Origin: Pseudomonas profundi
GTDB taxonomy: Bacteria > Pseudomonadota > Gammaproteobacteria > Pseudomonadales > Pseudomonadaceae
Assembly (NCBI RefSeq): GCF_008638305.1
Contig: NZ_VTPZ01000005.1
Location: 139,444-203,443, forward strand
DNA length: 64,000 bases
Reading direction: 5' to 3'
A program made the position numbers and the translations under genes. The notes beneath the pieces were generated by a model, which saw nothing but the letters and a program-made list of their open reading frames with translations, was not told the origin of the DNA and ran no database searches. Positions 16,974 through 25,720 of the stretch are shown here, in pieces (the stretch's first letter is position 1; every line of letters begins with the position of its first letter).

Positions 16974-17765
16974 TCAGAACAGCACGCTTCTCAACTCATC
17001 GCCCAGATTGCGAAGCGACTGACCCAGCTCTGCTATCCCTGCCTCATCACGTTGGCCGCGGAACATGACGGCGGAAACCGTGAAGTCGATGGTATCGGAT
17101 GGAGAATAAACCGGTGCAGCCACGGCCAGAATACCTATCGAGAAATTGCCGTCGTCGATAGACCAGCCCAGCCTGGCAGCTTCCGTTACCTGATCACGAT
17201 ATTCATCGTAGGATAGCGCGCCGCCCCAGCGAATCTTGTCAAAAATGGCCTTGGACTGCGGCTGATCGAGGTCGAGCTGGGAAGCAAACAAGCGCCCGCT
17301 GGCGCCCATCAGGATCGGCAACCGCTGGCCCTCGCTCATATCGATCCGCACGTCGGTAGGACAGGCTGCGGAGCTGACGATGACGATCCGGTCGTTGCCC
17401 ATGCGCCGCCACAAGGTAACCGTCACCTTCGAGCGAGCAGCGAAGCTTTCCAGCAGCGGCTTGGTCAACTGGACCTTCTGCCCCTGGGTCACGAATTGCT
17501 CAACCAGACGGGCCAGGCCCAACCCGGCGGAATAACGCTTTGACATGGGACTGAAATCGACCATATCTTCTGCGACCAGGGTTCTGAGAATGTTGAAACA
17601 GGTGCTGGGATTTATATCCAGCTTCCTGGCGATATCCACGGAGCGCTCTGGCGCAGCAGCCTGGCTGAGAAAACGGAGAATGCGAACAGCATTGACTACC
17701 GGCTTGACGGTCACCAAGGAAGACTTGGCAGCGTTTTTGTCATTGATATTGACTTCAGCGTCCAT
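16974..17765 (-). CDS. IclR family transcriptional regulator
   Basis: 263 residues. N-terminal winged helix (VNAVRILRFLSQ, SVDIARKLDINPSTCFNILRTL) and a C-terminal effector domain with the IclR-type ISIGIL-like segment FSIGILAVAAPVYS. A lysine-rich 20-residue leader precedes the HTH. In the dit system an IclR-type activator, DitR, controls the dioxygenase genes, and this gene is a good candidate equivalent, though unproven. Its stop lies 3 bp from the stop of the convergent thiolase-like gene, with a short CTGACAGTCAG palindrome over the junction. Confidence 0.93.
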   Translation of the reverse strand: MDAEVNINDKNAAKSSLVTVKPVVNAVRILRFLSQAAAPERSVDIARKLDINPSTCFNILRTLVAEDMVDFSPMSKRYSAGLGLARLVEQFVTQGQKVQLTKPLLESFAARSKVTVTLWRRMGNDRIVIVSSAACPTDVRIDMSEGQRLPILMGASGRLFASQLDLDQPQSKAIFDKIRWGGALSYDEYRDQVTEAARLGWSIDDGNFSIGILAVAAPVYSPSDTIDFTVSAVMFRGQRDEAGIAELGQSLRNLGDELRSVLF

Positions 17766-17835
17766 TTTTACAGTTCCCCTTCGGCGCAGGGATCATGGGA
17801 TCCCAAATTGTCGCCCTTGATAATGGCCTGCAAAT

Positions 17836-17846
17836 CATTCTATATC
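17836..17846. promoter_or_regulatory. Exact copy of the TetR-dyad half-site
   Basis: CATTCTATATC here is the exact reverse complement of the left arm of the dyad at 7699-7721. It lies 71 bp upstream of the IclR gene start. GATAATG 16 bases to its left could be a weak second half. It may link the TetR protein to control of the IclR gene. Confidence 0.4.
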
Positions 17847-17872
17847 AAGAATTGGATTTTTAAATCAATTTT

Positions 17873-19465
17873 TTACTGCCATTCGGGATCGGCATTTGGT
17901 TGGTGTATGTAGCGCCTGGTGGATGCATCCGACTCGATCAGATGCCGCCGCAGCTCTCTTTCCATAGCCTGGTCGGCCTGGGTAACTCTATCTCTTTGCC
18001 GTAGATATCCCAACCAGGACTCTACTATAAAGCGCTCCACAAAGCGGTTCGGATCAGCCAGATCACGGTAAAGCCGCCAGTTGCGCGCCCCGTTGCGACG
18101 TCGGGATTTGCCCACCGCATAAGCGCACTTGATGAATTCGCGCTGGACCCCGGCGGGCGCCCGATAACTGATCTCGACCGAAACCGGACCATCGGAGTGA
18201 TTGATTTCAGCCGCTACCACCAGCTTGTCGGTCTGCGAAACGGTTCGGTAATCGGCCTCGCTACCCAGCACGAAAACCCCGTCGCGCGTGAACCATAACC
18301 CCAGAACGATACTCGCCGCAGACAATAGCAGACTGCTGGTCGTGCCCAGGTAATCCGCAACCAAGCCCCACACCGCCCCGCCAACAGCCATAGCCCCCAT
18401 GTACATCAGCAAGTATACCGAAGCGACGCGCGCTCTGACCCAGTCCGCAGCGCAGGTCTGCACAATGGTAGCGACCGTGGCGTTTACCGCCATCCAGGCA
18501 ATCCCCGCGATGACCAGAAGCAGCCAGACCAGCCACACGATCTCGGTCAGCGACACCGCGGCCGTGACCACAGCGAAGGCAATGGCACCCGCCACAACCA
18601 CTTTGCGCAGCGCAAAGAGACGGTACACACGGGTCAGATTCACCGCTGCGATAACGGCTCCCGCGCCCAGCGCGCCCATCAACAGGCCATACCCGTCAGC
18701 GTCCATCTGGAGCTGATCCTTGGCGATCAGCGGCAATAACGCCCAGAGTGCACTGGCGCAGCTGGTAAAGATGAATACCTGCTTCAGGGAACTGATCAAC
18801 GACACCGAATGGCGAATGTAGCGCAGACCACTGCGCATACCTCCCAGAAAGGTTTCGGGAGGCAGTACGTCAATGATCCGCGAAGACCGCCAGCTAATCA
18901 AAAACAGGATCACGCCCATGAAACAACAGGCGATCAACAGGAACATTGAAGCCTGGCCCGCCACTGCAATCAGTAAGCCAGCTATGGCAGGGCCCAACGC
19001 CCGAGCGACATTTGTCGAGATGGCATTGAGCGCGACCGCCGCCGGCACAATGTCACGCGGAATCAGCGTCAAGGTCACCGCCATCCACGCCGACATGCTA
19101 AGCGCGCTTCCCGTGCCCAGCAAGAACGTCAGCGACAATAGCCACCAGGCGTTCAGACCGCCGGTGGAGGCCAGCACAAACAGGATAGTGGTGGCGGTTA
19201 GCATCACCGACTGAGTGAACAGCAGCCAGTACTTGCGATTCACCAAATCGGCGATCACCCCACCGGGCAGGCCGAACAGAAACACTGGCAGCGTCATGGC
19301 GGTCTGCACCAGCGACACCATCCAGGCAGACTCGGTCAGTCCGGCCATGATCCAGGCAGCACCTACCGTCTGCATCCAGATGGCAAGGTTGATGACAGCG
19401 CCCGCGCTCCAGAACATACGAAACTGACGGTGCTTCAGCGGATACCAGGTTGCCCCTTGATTCAT
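17873..19465 (-). CDS. MFS permease of the MFS_3 type with C-terminal extra domain
   Basis: 530 residues. The first 400 form about 12 hydrophobic helices with the MFS loop signature DLVNRKYW between helices 2 and 3. The last 120 residues are soluble (ISYRAPAGVQREFIKCAYAV, then a basic helix-rich part ending RRYIHQPNADPEWQ), the arrangement of MFS_3 family members that carry an antibiotic-biosynthesis-monooxygenase-like tail. It is the last gene of the ferredoxin / SDR / extradiol dioxygenase / FAA operon, so uptake or efflux of the substrate or an intermediate is likely; dit clusters also hold a permease (DitE). Confidence 0.9.
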   Translation of the reverse strand: MNQGATWYPLKHRQFRMFWSAGAVINLAIWMQTVGAAWIMAGLTESAWMVSLVQTAMTLPVFLFGLPGGVIADLVNRKYWLLFTQSVMLTATTILFVLASTGGLNAWWLLSLTFLLGTGSALSMSAWMAVTLTLIPRDIVPAAVALNAISTNVARALGPAIAGLLIAVAGQASMFLLIACCFMGVILFLISWRSSRIIDVLPPETFLGGMRSGLRYIRHSVSLISSLKQVFIFTSCASALWALLPLIAKDQLQMDADGYGLLMGALGAGAVIAAVNLTRVYRLFALRKVVVAGAIAFAVVTAAVSLTEIVWLVWLLLVIAGIAWMAVNATVATIVQTCAADWVRARVASVYLLMYMGAMAVGGAVWGLVADYLGTTSSLLLSAASIVLGLWFTRDGVFVLGSEADYRTVSQTDKLVVAAEINHSDGPVSVEISYRAPAGVQREFIKCAYAVGKSRRRNGARNWRLYRDLADPNRFVERFIVESWLGYLRQRDRVTQADQAMERELRRHLIESDASTRRYIHQPNADPEWQ

Positions 19466-19498
19466 AGCTGCCTCTTGTCAGGGGACTGGGGCGGAAAG

Positions 19499-20383
19499 CT
19501 AAACAGCGGGATGACCCAGCCGCCCCGATTGTCGTGCGGTGACAAGGATGCGCTGTGGGCCCACTTCATTTCGCAGCATCCCGACGCCTTCGATGTGTGC
19601 CTCCAGTATGTCGCCAGGCTGGAGAAAACGTCCGGTCTCCAGCCCGACCCCGTGGGTCGATCCGGTGAACACCAGGTCCCCCGGCCGCAGGGTGATGCGC
19701 GCATCGAGGTAATTCAGCAGCTCATCGACCGTGAAGATCATCTCCCGGGAGTTGTCCTGCTGGCGAACCTCGCCGTTGATGGTCATGCGCATATCCAGCT
19801 GCGGCTGACCACCGCCGCCCAACTGATCAAGCGTGGCAATCCAGGGCCCGACAGGTGTCGTGCCATCCATGCCTTTCTGGGTGAACAGATCCAGCCGCCC
19901 CAGCGCACGGCCCGCATCCCGCGCGCTGATATCGTTGCCGACGGTATAACCCATCACGCAGGACGACGCTGCAACGGCGTCGCCAAGCGGCTTGCCGATT
20001 ACCGCCACCAGCTCGATTTCATAATCCAGCTCCGCCGTCATCGCTGGGTAAAAAATCACGCCGTCAGGATCAACGATTGCAGAGTCCGGTTTGATATAGG
20101 CGAGGGGATGAGGAGGCGCGGCACTGCCCAAGCGAGTCAGGTGCGACAAATAATTGAGCCCGACCCCGAATATACGGGCGCCGGGCTCAACGGGCGCTAC
20201 GAGGCGAAACGTATCCGGCTCGAGCGTTGTGGCCGACAGATCGAGCGCCGAGAGACTGCCGGCGCTGATCTCTCCGGCCCAATGGGAGAACGGGGCATTG
20301 ATGCGCTGGCCGGTGCCGTTATCAGGATGCAACAGAACCCAGAATCGCGCTCCCGCCGCATCTTCTACCCGAGCCAGGCGCAT
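19499..20383 (-). CDS. Fumarylacetoacetate hydrolase family protein
   Basis: 294 residues beginning MRLARVEDAAGARFW. The catalytic domain has ELDYEIELVAVIG, GYTVGNDISARDAGR and GDLVFTGSTHGVG, matching the metal-binding and active-site loops of the family. It starts 2 bp after the stop of the extradiol dioxygenase, which strongly suggests it processes that enzyme's ring-opened product, as hydrolase, isomerase or decarboxylase. It resembles the FAA gene at 4440 more than the longer one at 13516. Confidence 0.93.
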   Translation of the reverse strand: MRLARVEDAAGARFWVLLHPDNGTGQRINAPFSHWAGEISAGSLSALDLSATTLEPDTFRLVAPVEPGARIFGVGLNYLSHLTRLGSAAPPHPLAYIKPDSAIVDPDGVIFYPAMTAELDYEIELVAVIGKPLGDAVAASSCVMGYTVGNDISARDAGRALGRLDLFTQKGMDGTTPVGPWIATLDQLGGGGQPQLDMRMTINGEVRQQDNSREMIFTVDELLNYLDARITLRPGDLVFTGSTHGVGLETGRFLQPGDILEAHIEGVGMLRNEVGPQRILVTARQSGRLGHPAV

Positions 20384-20385
20384 TT

Positions 20386-21327
20386 CTAGCCCTTCTTGGC
20401 GGTGAATTCCGGATCGCCAACCTCTTCCGGGGTTTTGACGCTAGGCCCCAGAATCGGGCCCACCAGCTCGTGGCCCCACACACTCATCTTCTCCGGATTC
20501 AGCTCGAACCCATCGTCATGCCATGGCTCACTTTCAGCGATGCACTCAAAGGCGAAGCCTGACGGATTGAAGTGATAGAACGAAACATGTGGGTCCTGGG
20601 AATGCTGACCCAGCGTCATCATCATCTGCAGCTCGCGCTTCTTCACGATATCGTAGGTCTCGCCCACATCGCGCAGGCTGCCGACGAACATGCCGACGTG
20701 TTGAATCCCCATACGGCCCGGAGCGTGTCCATAGGCGATGTCGTGGCTGGTGGAGGTGTTGAGCTTGGAACGGAAAAAGCCGGTCTTGCCCTTGCCCGCG
20801 CCCGAACCGTACCAGTGAAATCCCATGATATTAATGAGGAAATGTTCCAGTTCCGGCGGAAACTCGGGAGTCATCAGCACCACATGGCCAAGGCCTCTCT
20901 TGTCAGCCAGGTAGCCGCCATGACGGCGCCCAGGCACAAAGGAATCGGGAAGCCATTTCTGCCCGTAGAACAGCTCATGCCGAAAGCCGACCGGGTCAAA
21001 GAAGCGGATCAGCTCTTTGACACCGCGCTTCTCGCACAACTCCGCATCGCCGACGGTAAACTCCACGCCAGCATCGGTAAACGTCTGGCAGGCTGCCTTG
21101 AATTCCATCCGCCCTTTGGCTTCCCAACCAAGGTAAGCCAGCCGGTCAACCTTGCCAGGGTGGAAAGCAAAACGGTGGCGACGATCATCGATACGGAAAT
21201 ACAGCGAGTCCGGATCGTTTTCCGGATTCTTACCTATCGCAAAACCCATTACCGACGGGCCATAGTCGCGCCAGGCCTCGAGGTCAGTGGCTTCAAAGCC
21301 CATGTAACCCAGTCCAATAATATCCAT
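20386..21327 (-). CDS. ditC: BphC-type extradiol ring-cleavage dioxygenase
   Basis: Cleaves a catechol next to the hydroxyl pair using Fe(II). Two vicinal-oxygen-chelate domains in 313 residues; the iron ligands are His148 (GLGHVV), His210 (GIQHVG) and Glu261 (FAFECIAE), with His195 and Tyr251 at the positions of the catalytic His195 and Tyr250 of biphenyl dioxygenase BphC, an almost residue-for-residue correspondence. It follows an SDR by 37 bp and precedes the FAA hydrolase by 2 bp, the classic diol dehydrogenase, ring cleavage, hydrolase order. The symbol is by analogy to dit clusters. Confidence 0.92.
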   Translation of the reverse strand: MDIIGLGYMGFEATDLEAWRDYGPSVMGFAIGKNPENDPDSLYFRIDDRRHRFAFHPGKVDRLAYLGWEAKGRMEFKAACQTFTDAGVEFTVGDAELCEKRGVKELIRFFDPVGFRHELFYGQKWLPDSFVPGRRHGGYLADKRGLGHVVLMTPEFPPELEHFLINIMGFHWYGSGAGKGKTGFFRSKLNTSTSHDIAYGHAPGRMGIQHVGMFVGSLRDVGETYDIVKKRELQMMMTLGQHSQDPHVSFYHFNPSGFAFECIAESEPWHDDGFELNPEKMSVWGHELVGPILGPSVKTPEEVGDPEFTAKKG

Positions 21328-21364
21328 CTGCTTCTCCTCGTTCTATCAGATGTCGGTGGATGGC

Positions 21365-22123
21365 TTATATAGCCAGCAATCCACCATCAATGACGATATC
21401 CGATCCGGTGATGAAGGAAGCCTCATCGGATGCCAGGTAAACGGCCAGCGAGACAACCTCTTCTGGTTGTCCGGGTCTGTCCATCAACACGCCATCGAGC
21501 AGCGCCGCACGCGCTGCCGGGTTTTCCATGAACGCGGCGGTACCCGGCGTGGCGACAAAACCAGGACTGATGCTGACCGCACGAATTCCCGCAGGCGCGC
21601 CTTCGACGGCGAGTTGGCGGGTAAAGGAAACCACGGCCCCCTTGGCTGCCGAATGCGCCGAGATACCGGCTACTTTGGAACCACCCCAAGCAGCGGTGGA
21701 CGACACATTCAGAATCATTCCCTTGCGTTCAGCCAGATGATTCCAGGCGTATTTGGTGGTGTAGAAGATCAGGTCCACTTCATTGCGAATAGTGAAGTGC
21801 CAGTCTTCGATGGTCATATCCTGTACCGGCGCAAAGCGTGCGGCAGATGCGTTGTTATACAGAACATCAATCCGGCCATGTTCGGCTACGGCAGACTCGA
21901 CCCAGGCCTTGGCCTGCTCATGGTCGCCGAGGTCGACCGGTGCGTACCCGTAAAGGGTGAACCCTTCCTGGGACAGCAGTTCAGCCGTCACCTTGTTTTC
22001 AGCTTCGTTGGTATCACAGCCAACCACGATCGCACCTTCGCGGGCAAACCGCAGCGCTGCAACCCTGCCTTGCCCACCGCCCGTTCCGGTGATGAGCGCA
22101 ACCTTGCCTTCCAGACGTCCCAT
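21365..22123 (-). CDS. SDR with His in place of the catalytic Tyr
   Basis: 252 residues with cofactor motif TGTGGGQGRVA, NNAS, the catalytic Ser region NVSSTAAWGG and the C-terminal FITGSDIVIDGG. The usual YxxxK is read as His157-Ser-Ala-Ala-Lys161 (codon CAT), so the proton-relay tyrosine is absent. Position between a ferredoxin and the extradiol dioxygenase suggests the cis-diol dehydrogenase step, or oxidation of a ring alcohol. Activity without Tyr would need another residue, or the enzyme may use a variant mechanism. Confidence 0.9.
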   Translation of the reverse strand: MGRLEGKVALITGTGGGQGRVAALRFAREGAIVVGCDTNEAENKVTAELLSQEGFTLYGYAPVDLGDHEQAKAWVESAVAEHGRIDVLYNNASAARFAPVQDMTIEDWHFTIRNEVDLIFYTTKYAWNHLAERKGMILNVSSTAAWGGSKVAGISAHSAAKGAVVSFTRQLAVEGAPAGIRAVSISPGFVATPGTAAFMENPAARAALLDGVLMDRPGQPEEVVSLAVYLASDEASFITGSDIVIDGGLLAI

Positions 22124-22174
22124 AGCGATCTACCTCGTCAAAAATATTTTATTATCTGCTAGCGAGTGCGATGC

Positions 22175-22396
22175 TCAGGGTTTGATTTCTTCCAGCCAGA
22201 TGGCCTCGGCAGGGCAGGCTTCGGCACCTTCACGCGCGGCCTCTTCCAGTTCGGGCGTCACTTTGTCATCCTCAAAGTAGACCAGCCCATCAGCATCGAG
22301 CTTGTAAACTTCTGGACAGATCGAAGCGCACAAGCCATAACCACAGCAGCGACCGCGATCAGCAACAGCACGGAAAACAACCTTATCTGAACTCAT
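22175..22396 (-). CDS. ditA3: 3Fe-4S type ferredoxin
   Basis: 73 residues. Cys17-x2-Tyr20-x2-Cys23 and the distant Cys61-Pro match the three-ligand 3Fe-4S pattern in which the second Cys of the 4Fe-4S motif is replaced; an extra Cys27-Pro follows. Small acidic protein with no signal. It heads the ring-cleavage operon. Rieske dioxygenases usually use Rieske or plant-type ferredoxins, but DitA of abietane degraders is known for a ferredoxin of this unusual type, which is the main reason for the symbol. It could alternatively serve one of the P450s. GAGGATAAG precedes the ATG. Confidence 0.88.
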   Translation of the reverse strand: MSSDKVVFRAVADRGRCCGYGLCASICPEVYKLDADGLVYFEDDKVTPELEEAAREGAEACPAEAIWLEEIKP

Positions 22397-22446
22397 ACTC
22401 TTATCCTCTTTGTCAGGCTCAGCTATAGGACGATAATGAACAAAAA

Positions 22447-22477
22447 ATTCATTTTTGTAAATTTTTAGTTAATGAAT
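22447..22477. promoter_or_regulatory. Inverted repeat upstream of the ferredoxin operon
   Basis: ATTCATT and AATGAAT arms flank a 17-base AT-rich centre, 51-81 bp before the ferredoxin start. Suitable as an activator or IclR site; the regulator is not known. Confidence 0.4.
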
Positions 22478-22632
22478 CGCCATTATTGCCCCTTTGGTCA
22501 GGGGGCCGCATCACAACACCTGAGCCCACTCAAGGAATAACTCTTTTAAAATCAGTTGGTAAACTACCGAAGCGCCTCCGTCACGGCAATATTACGTATA
22601 CATACATAAAGTCATTTTATGTTCAACTTATC

Positions 22633-24090
22633 TCAAGGCAGAATCTGCACCCGGGCTGCTGCATCGATAAGTGCTTGCCCATCCACAGGACGAATATGAC
22701 CCCTTTCCACTGCCGCCTCGGTAGCCACAGTCCACGCCGTTACGAATGCTTGCTGCGTCGGGTACAAGGTGTCGAGCTCACCCGCGCTGAGCGGCTCGGT
22801 AGTTCCAAATAGCAGGCAAAAGCCTTCACCTCCGGTGTTACCCGTGCCGCTCAATTTCGCTAGCGGCACGTCGACAAAGGGTGTGCGGATGCCACCCTGG
22901 GCATTGCCCTGTGCATCTCGCACATAGACAGGGCTGTAGGGCGTAAAATCGGTAGCCTGCAGGGTTTCTGCCGAGGCCGGTGGCGTACCGGTTGTAACCC
23001 ATTCATTGAGCGCATGCACCGCAGCGCTCAGCACGAAACTCATCGGACCGGCATTGATTGGTTTGTCGCAGTTGATGAAACCGAACACCGTGCTCGGCGG
23101 ATCCAGCAATGCTTCAAGGGCGAGTACCGCGCCCTCTCCATCCCCCGTGTCAATCAATCCGATGCCGCCGCCATACACGTCAAAGTGTGCCGTTCCGGCA
23201 ACTTCCCAGAGCCGGTACGTGGAAGTATCGGCCTGCCGCGTCGCCTCGTTGACATCGGTTTCGGTCTGGAACATCAGGACCGGTACGCCGAGGTCCGAGC
23301 GAATTTCCGTCGAGCCGGAGACGTCATCGGCCGTGGCCAAAGGCGCGGCATTGGCCAGGCGGCTTTGCAGCAGGTAGCCATCATAGACAGTCACCAGCGG
23401 GTGGACGGCGTTAGCATAGGTAACCAGTCGATAGGCGGATTGCGACTCACCTGCCGCCAACACCCGCTTGGGTTGCAGCCCATTCAGCAGAATATCGGCA
23501 TGATCCCGCACAGCCTGCCCAGCTTGCGAGAAGATGTCGTAGGAATAATTGTCTCCGGGGTGCAGCAGGCTGGTGTATCGCTCGGGATCCATCGTTTTGG
23601 TACTGGCCACCCCTGCTGCCTGCGCGGACAGGCTGATCAGTGCATAGCCTTCACGGATCAACTCGTTGTGCGTATAGGTCCAGACCGGGCTTGAATCGCT
23701 GCCGCTGGTAACGTTCATCCACTCGACGATAACCGTGCCATTGAACGCTTCGGCATCCAGTGGCTGGTGAACAACCGCCCGCGTGGCATAAGCCGCGCTG
23801 TCGTCCCTTTCAACGTCCCACTGCCCATCCGTACCGAGTGACTGGTCACCCTTTGGCAGGTAAGAAACAGCAGTCCCAGAAAGGATGAATTCCTTTTCGC
23901 TGTAGCCAACGCTTTCCATCGCAAACTGCAGGTCTGCGGCCAAGGCCGCCTGCCCCGCACCATCGGTAGCCGCTTCAATATGCGGCACTTCCGCGTGAAG
24001 ATCGTCCTCCTTGCTGTCACTGTCGTCATCATTGCAGCCACCCAAAGCCAGGGCCGCTGCAAGCAGGCCTGCGCCGAATGCTTTATGCAT
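22633..24090 (-). CDS. Lipoprotein alpha/beta-hydrolase domain protein
   Basis: 485 residues from the ATG at 24090 (TAGGAGA upstream); the frame is open further but runs through a tandem repeat and is not coding there. A lipoprotein signal (MHKAFGAGLLAAALALGGC) places the acylated Cys at residue 19, followed by an Asp/Ser-rich linker. The hydrolase domain has the nucleophile elbow GESQSAYR near residue 200 and a late His in VAGTAHFDVYGG. Similar proteins form an uncharacterised alpha/beta hydrolase family. It may hydrolyse an ester of the substrate at the cell surface or in the periplasm. The 236 bp downstream carry no gene. Confidence 0.85.
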   Translation of the reverse strand: MHKAFGAGLLAAALALGGCNDDDSDSKEDDLHAEVPHIEAATDGAGQAALAADLQFAMESVGYSEKEFILSGTAVSYLPKGDQSLGTDGQWDVERDDSAAYATRAVVHQPLDAEAFNGTVIVEWMNVTSGSDSSPVWTYTHNELIREGYALISLSAQAAGVASTKTMDPERYTSLLHPGDNYSYDIFSQAGQAVRDHADILLNGLQPKRVLAAGESQSAYRLVTYANAVHPLVTVYDGYLLQSRLANAAPLATADDVSGSTEIRSDLGVPVLMFQTETDVNEATRQADTSTYRLWEVAGTAHFDVYGGGIGLIDTGDGEGAVLALEALLDPPSTVFGFINCDKPINAGPMSFVLSAAVHALNEWVTTGTPPASAETLQATDFTPYSPVYVRDAQGNAQGGIRTPFVDVPLAKLSGTGNTGGEGFCLLFGTTEPLSAGELDTLYPTQQAFVTAWTVATEAAVERGHIRPVDGQALIDAAARVQILP

Positions 24091-24149
24091 GGTGTCTCCT
24101 ACGAACTTTGTTGTAGTTGTTGTACACAGCCCGCCCTGACTCCGTCGGT

Positions 24150-24219
24150 CGACGCTCGACGCTCGACTCTCGACTCTCGACTCTCGACTCTCGACTCTCG
24201 ACTCTCGACTCTCGACTCT
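24150..24219. repeat. Heptanucleotide tandem repeat, 10 units
   Basis: Two CGACGCT units followed by eight exact CGACTCT units, then CGTCGAG. It lies between the aldehyde dehydrogenase stop (24230) and the lipoprotein hydrolase start (24090). The unit length of 7 makes copy-number change by slippage likely. Confidence 0.95.
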
Positions 24220-24229
24220 CGTCGAGTGT

Positions 24230-25720
24230 TCAGCGCCCGATGGGATAGATAATGGATTTTTCTTCAGTGAATTCATTGAGCCAGTCAGGTCCGAACTCAC
24301 GACCTATACCCGAGCGCTTGAAGCCGCCAATAGGTGCGTAGGGCATGGTTCCGCCACCCCCGTTGAGGTAGACGCTGCCGGCACGGATGCGCTTGGCCAT
24401 CTTGTACGCAACGGCGGCATCGGCGGTCATTACGCCGCCGTTGAGCCCAAAGCGTGAATCATTGGCAATGGCAACAGCCTCTTCGTCGGTGTCGAAACCG
24501 ATCACTACGCCAACCGGACCGAATATCTCTTCCTGGGCGATGGTCATGTCATTGCTGACGTCATCAAATAGCGTGATGTCGACAAAAAAGCCTTTCTCCT
24601 GGCCGGCCGGACGGCCGCCTCCGCATACCAGCTTCGCGCCTTGCTCAAGCCCGCTGGCGATCAAGCCTTCGACTTTGGCCCGCTGCGACTCGCGAATGAG
24701 CGGCCCCATCATCACGCTCGGGTCCGACGGGTCACCCACCTTGAACTGGCCGGCAATGGCTCGGGCACATTGCACAAACTGCTCGCGGACCGAGTTGTGC
24801 ACCACGAAACGCGTCAGTAGCGCACAGCCTTGCCCGGCATTGATCATCAGTCCGGCGATGGCGCCCATGGCGGCCGCCTGAATGTCGGCATCGGCGCGCA
24901 CGATCAGCGCGGATTTGCCGCCCAGCTCCAGGTGCACCCGCTTCAGGGTGGCCGCTGCCTGGGTCATGATGCTGATGCCGACCGTCTCCGAGCCGGTAAA
25001 CGACACCATATCCACCCGCGGATCGCTGCTCAGCAGGCTGCCCACCCCGACACCGCCGGTGACGATATTCAAGACGCCTTTGGGCAAGCCGATTTCCTCA
25101 GCAATCTCGCCGAACAACAGGGCCGAGTACGGCGTAAAGGGCGATGGCTTGAGCACCAGGGTGTTGCCTGCCAGCAGAGCCGGAAAGACCTTGGCCAGAT
25201 TCAGCAGGAAGGGGAAATTGTAGCCAGTGATACCCGACACCACGCCCACGGGTTCGCGCTCGATGCTGCCGCTGCCCAGGATCATCGGGCCGCCGGGGTT
25301 CATCGGATTGGGTACCGCTTCGACCGGGATCTGCCGGGCCTCGGTCACCAGGGAACGATCGATAGCCTTCAGAACATGCCCCAGCGGCATATCCACCTGC
25401 ATGGCCTGGGTGACCATTTGCGAACAGCCGACCTCGGCTACGATAAGCGCAGCGATCTGTTCCCGCCGACTTACCAGTGCAGCGTGCATGCGGCGCATGT
25501 AATCAGCCCGCTCGGCCATGCTCAGCCACGGCCACGGGCCTTGATCGAAGGCCTCGCGGGCGGCAGCAATTGCCGCCTCGGCAGCGGCCACGCCACCCAC
25601 CGGCGCATGGCCAATCACCTCTTCGGTGGCTGGATTGATGATCGCTTCAGCGCCTTCGCTACCCGCTTCCCAACGGCCGTTTATGTAGAGTTTGTTCAGG
25701 TGGGTAAAAGGAATAGTCAT
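24230..25720 (-). CDS. NAD(P)-dependent aldehyde dehydrogenase
   Basis: Oxidises an aldehyde to a carboxylate. 496 residues with Asn168 (GYNFP), the cofactor segment FTGSETVG, Glu265 (LELGGK) and nucleophile Cys299 (NAGQGCALL), all standard. Its ATG overlaps the stop of the GMC oxidoreductase by 4 bp. As the last gene of the P450-ferredoxin-GMC operon it would take the third step, from methyl through alcohol and aldehyde to acid. The product could then be activated by the CoA ligase at 7774. Confidence 0.95.
   Translation of the reverse strand: MTIPFTHLNKLYINGRWEAGSEGAEAIINPATEEVIGHAPVGGVAAAEAAIAAAREAFDQGPWPWLSMAERADYMRRMHAALVSRREQIAALIVAEVGCSQMVTQAMQVDMPLGHVLKAIDRSLVTEARQIPVEAVPNPMNPGGPMILGSGSIEREPVGVVSGITGYNFPFLLNLAKVFPALLAGNTLVLKPSPFTPYSALLFGEIAEEIGLPKGVLNIVTGGVGVGSLLSSDPRVDMVSFTGSETVGISIMTQAAATLKRVHLELGGKSALIVRADADIQAAAMGAIAGLMINAGQGCALLTRFVVHNSVREQFVQCARAIAGQFKVGDPSDPSVMMGPLIRESQRAKVEGLIASGLEQGAKLVCGGGRPAGQEKGFFVDITLFDDVSNDMTIAQEEIFGPVGVVIGFDTDEEAVAIANDSRFGLNGGVMTADAAVAYKMAKRIRAGSVYLNGGGGTMPYAPIGGFKRSGIGREFGPDWLNEFTEEKSIIYPIGR

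Noticed and set aside
24150-24219. Tandem repeat as a CRISPR array
   Set aside because: Seven-base units without spacers and no cas genes.
24091-24300. N-terminal extension of the lipoprotein hydrolase through the repeat
   Set aside because: The lipoprotein signal and ribosome site start at 24090; the extension is only translated repeat and overlaps the aldehyde dehydrogenase end.
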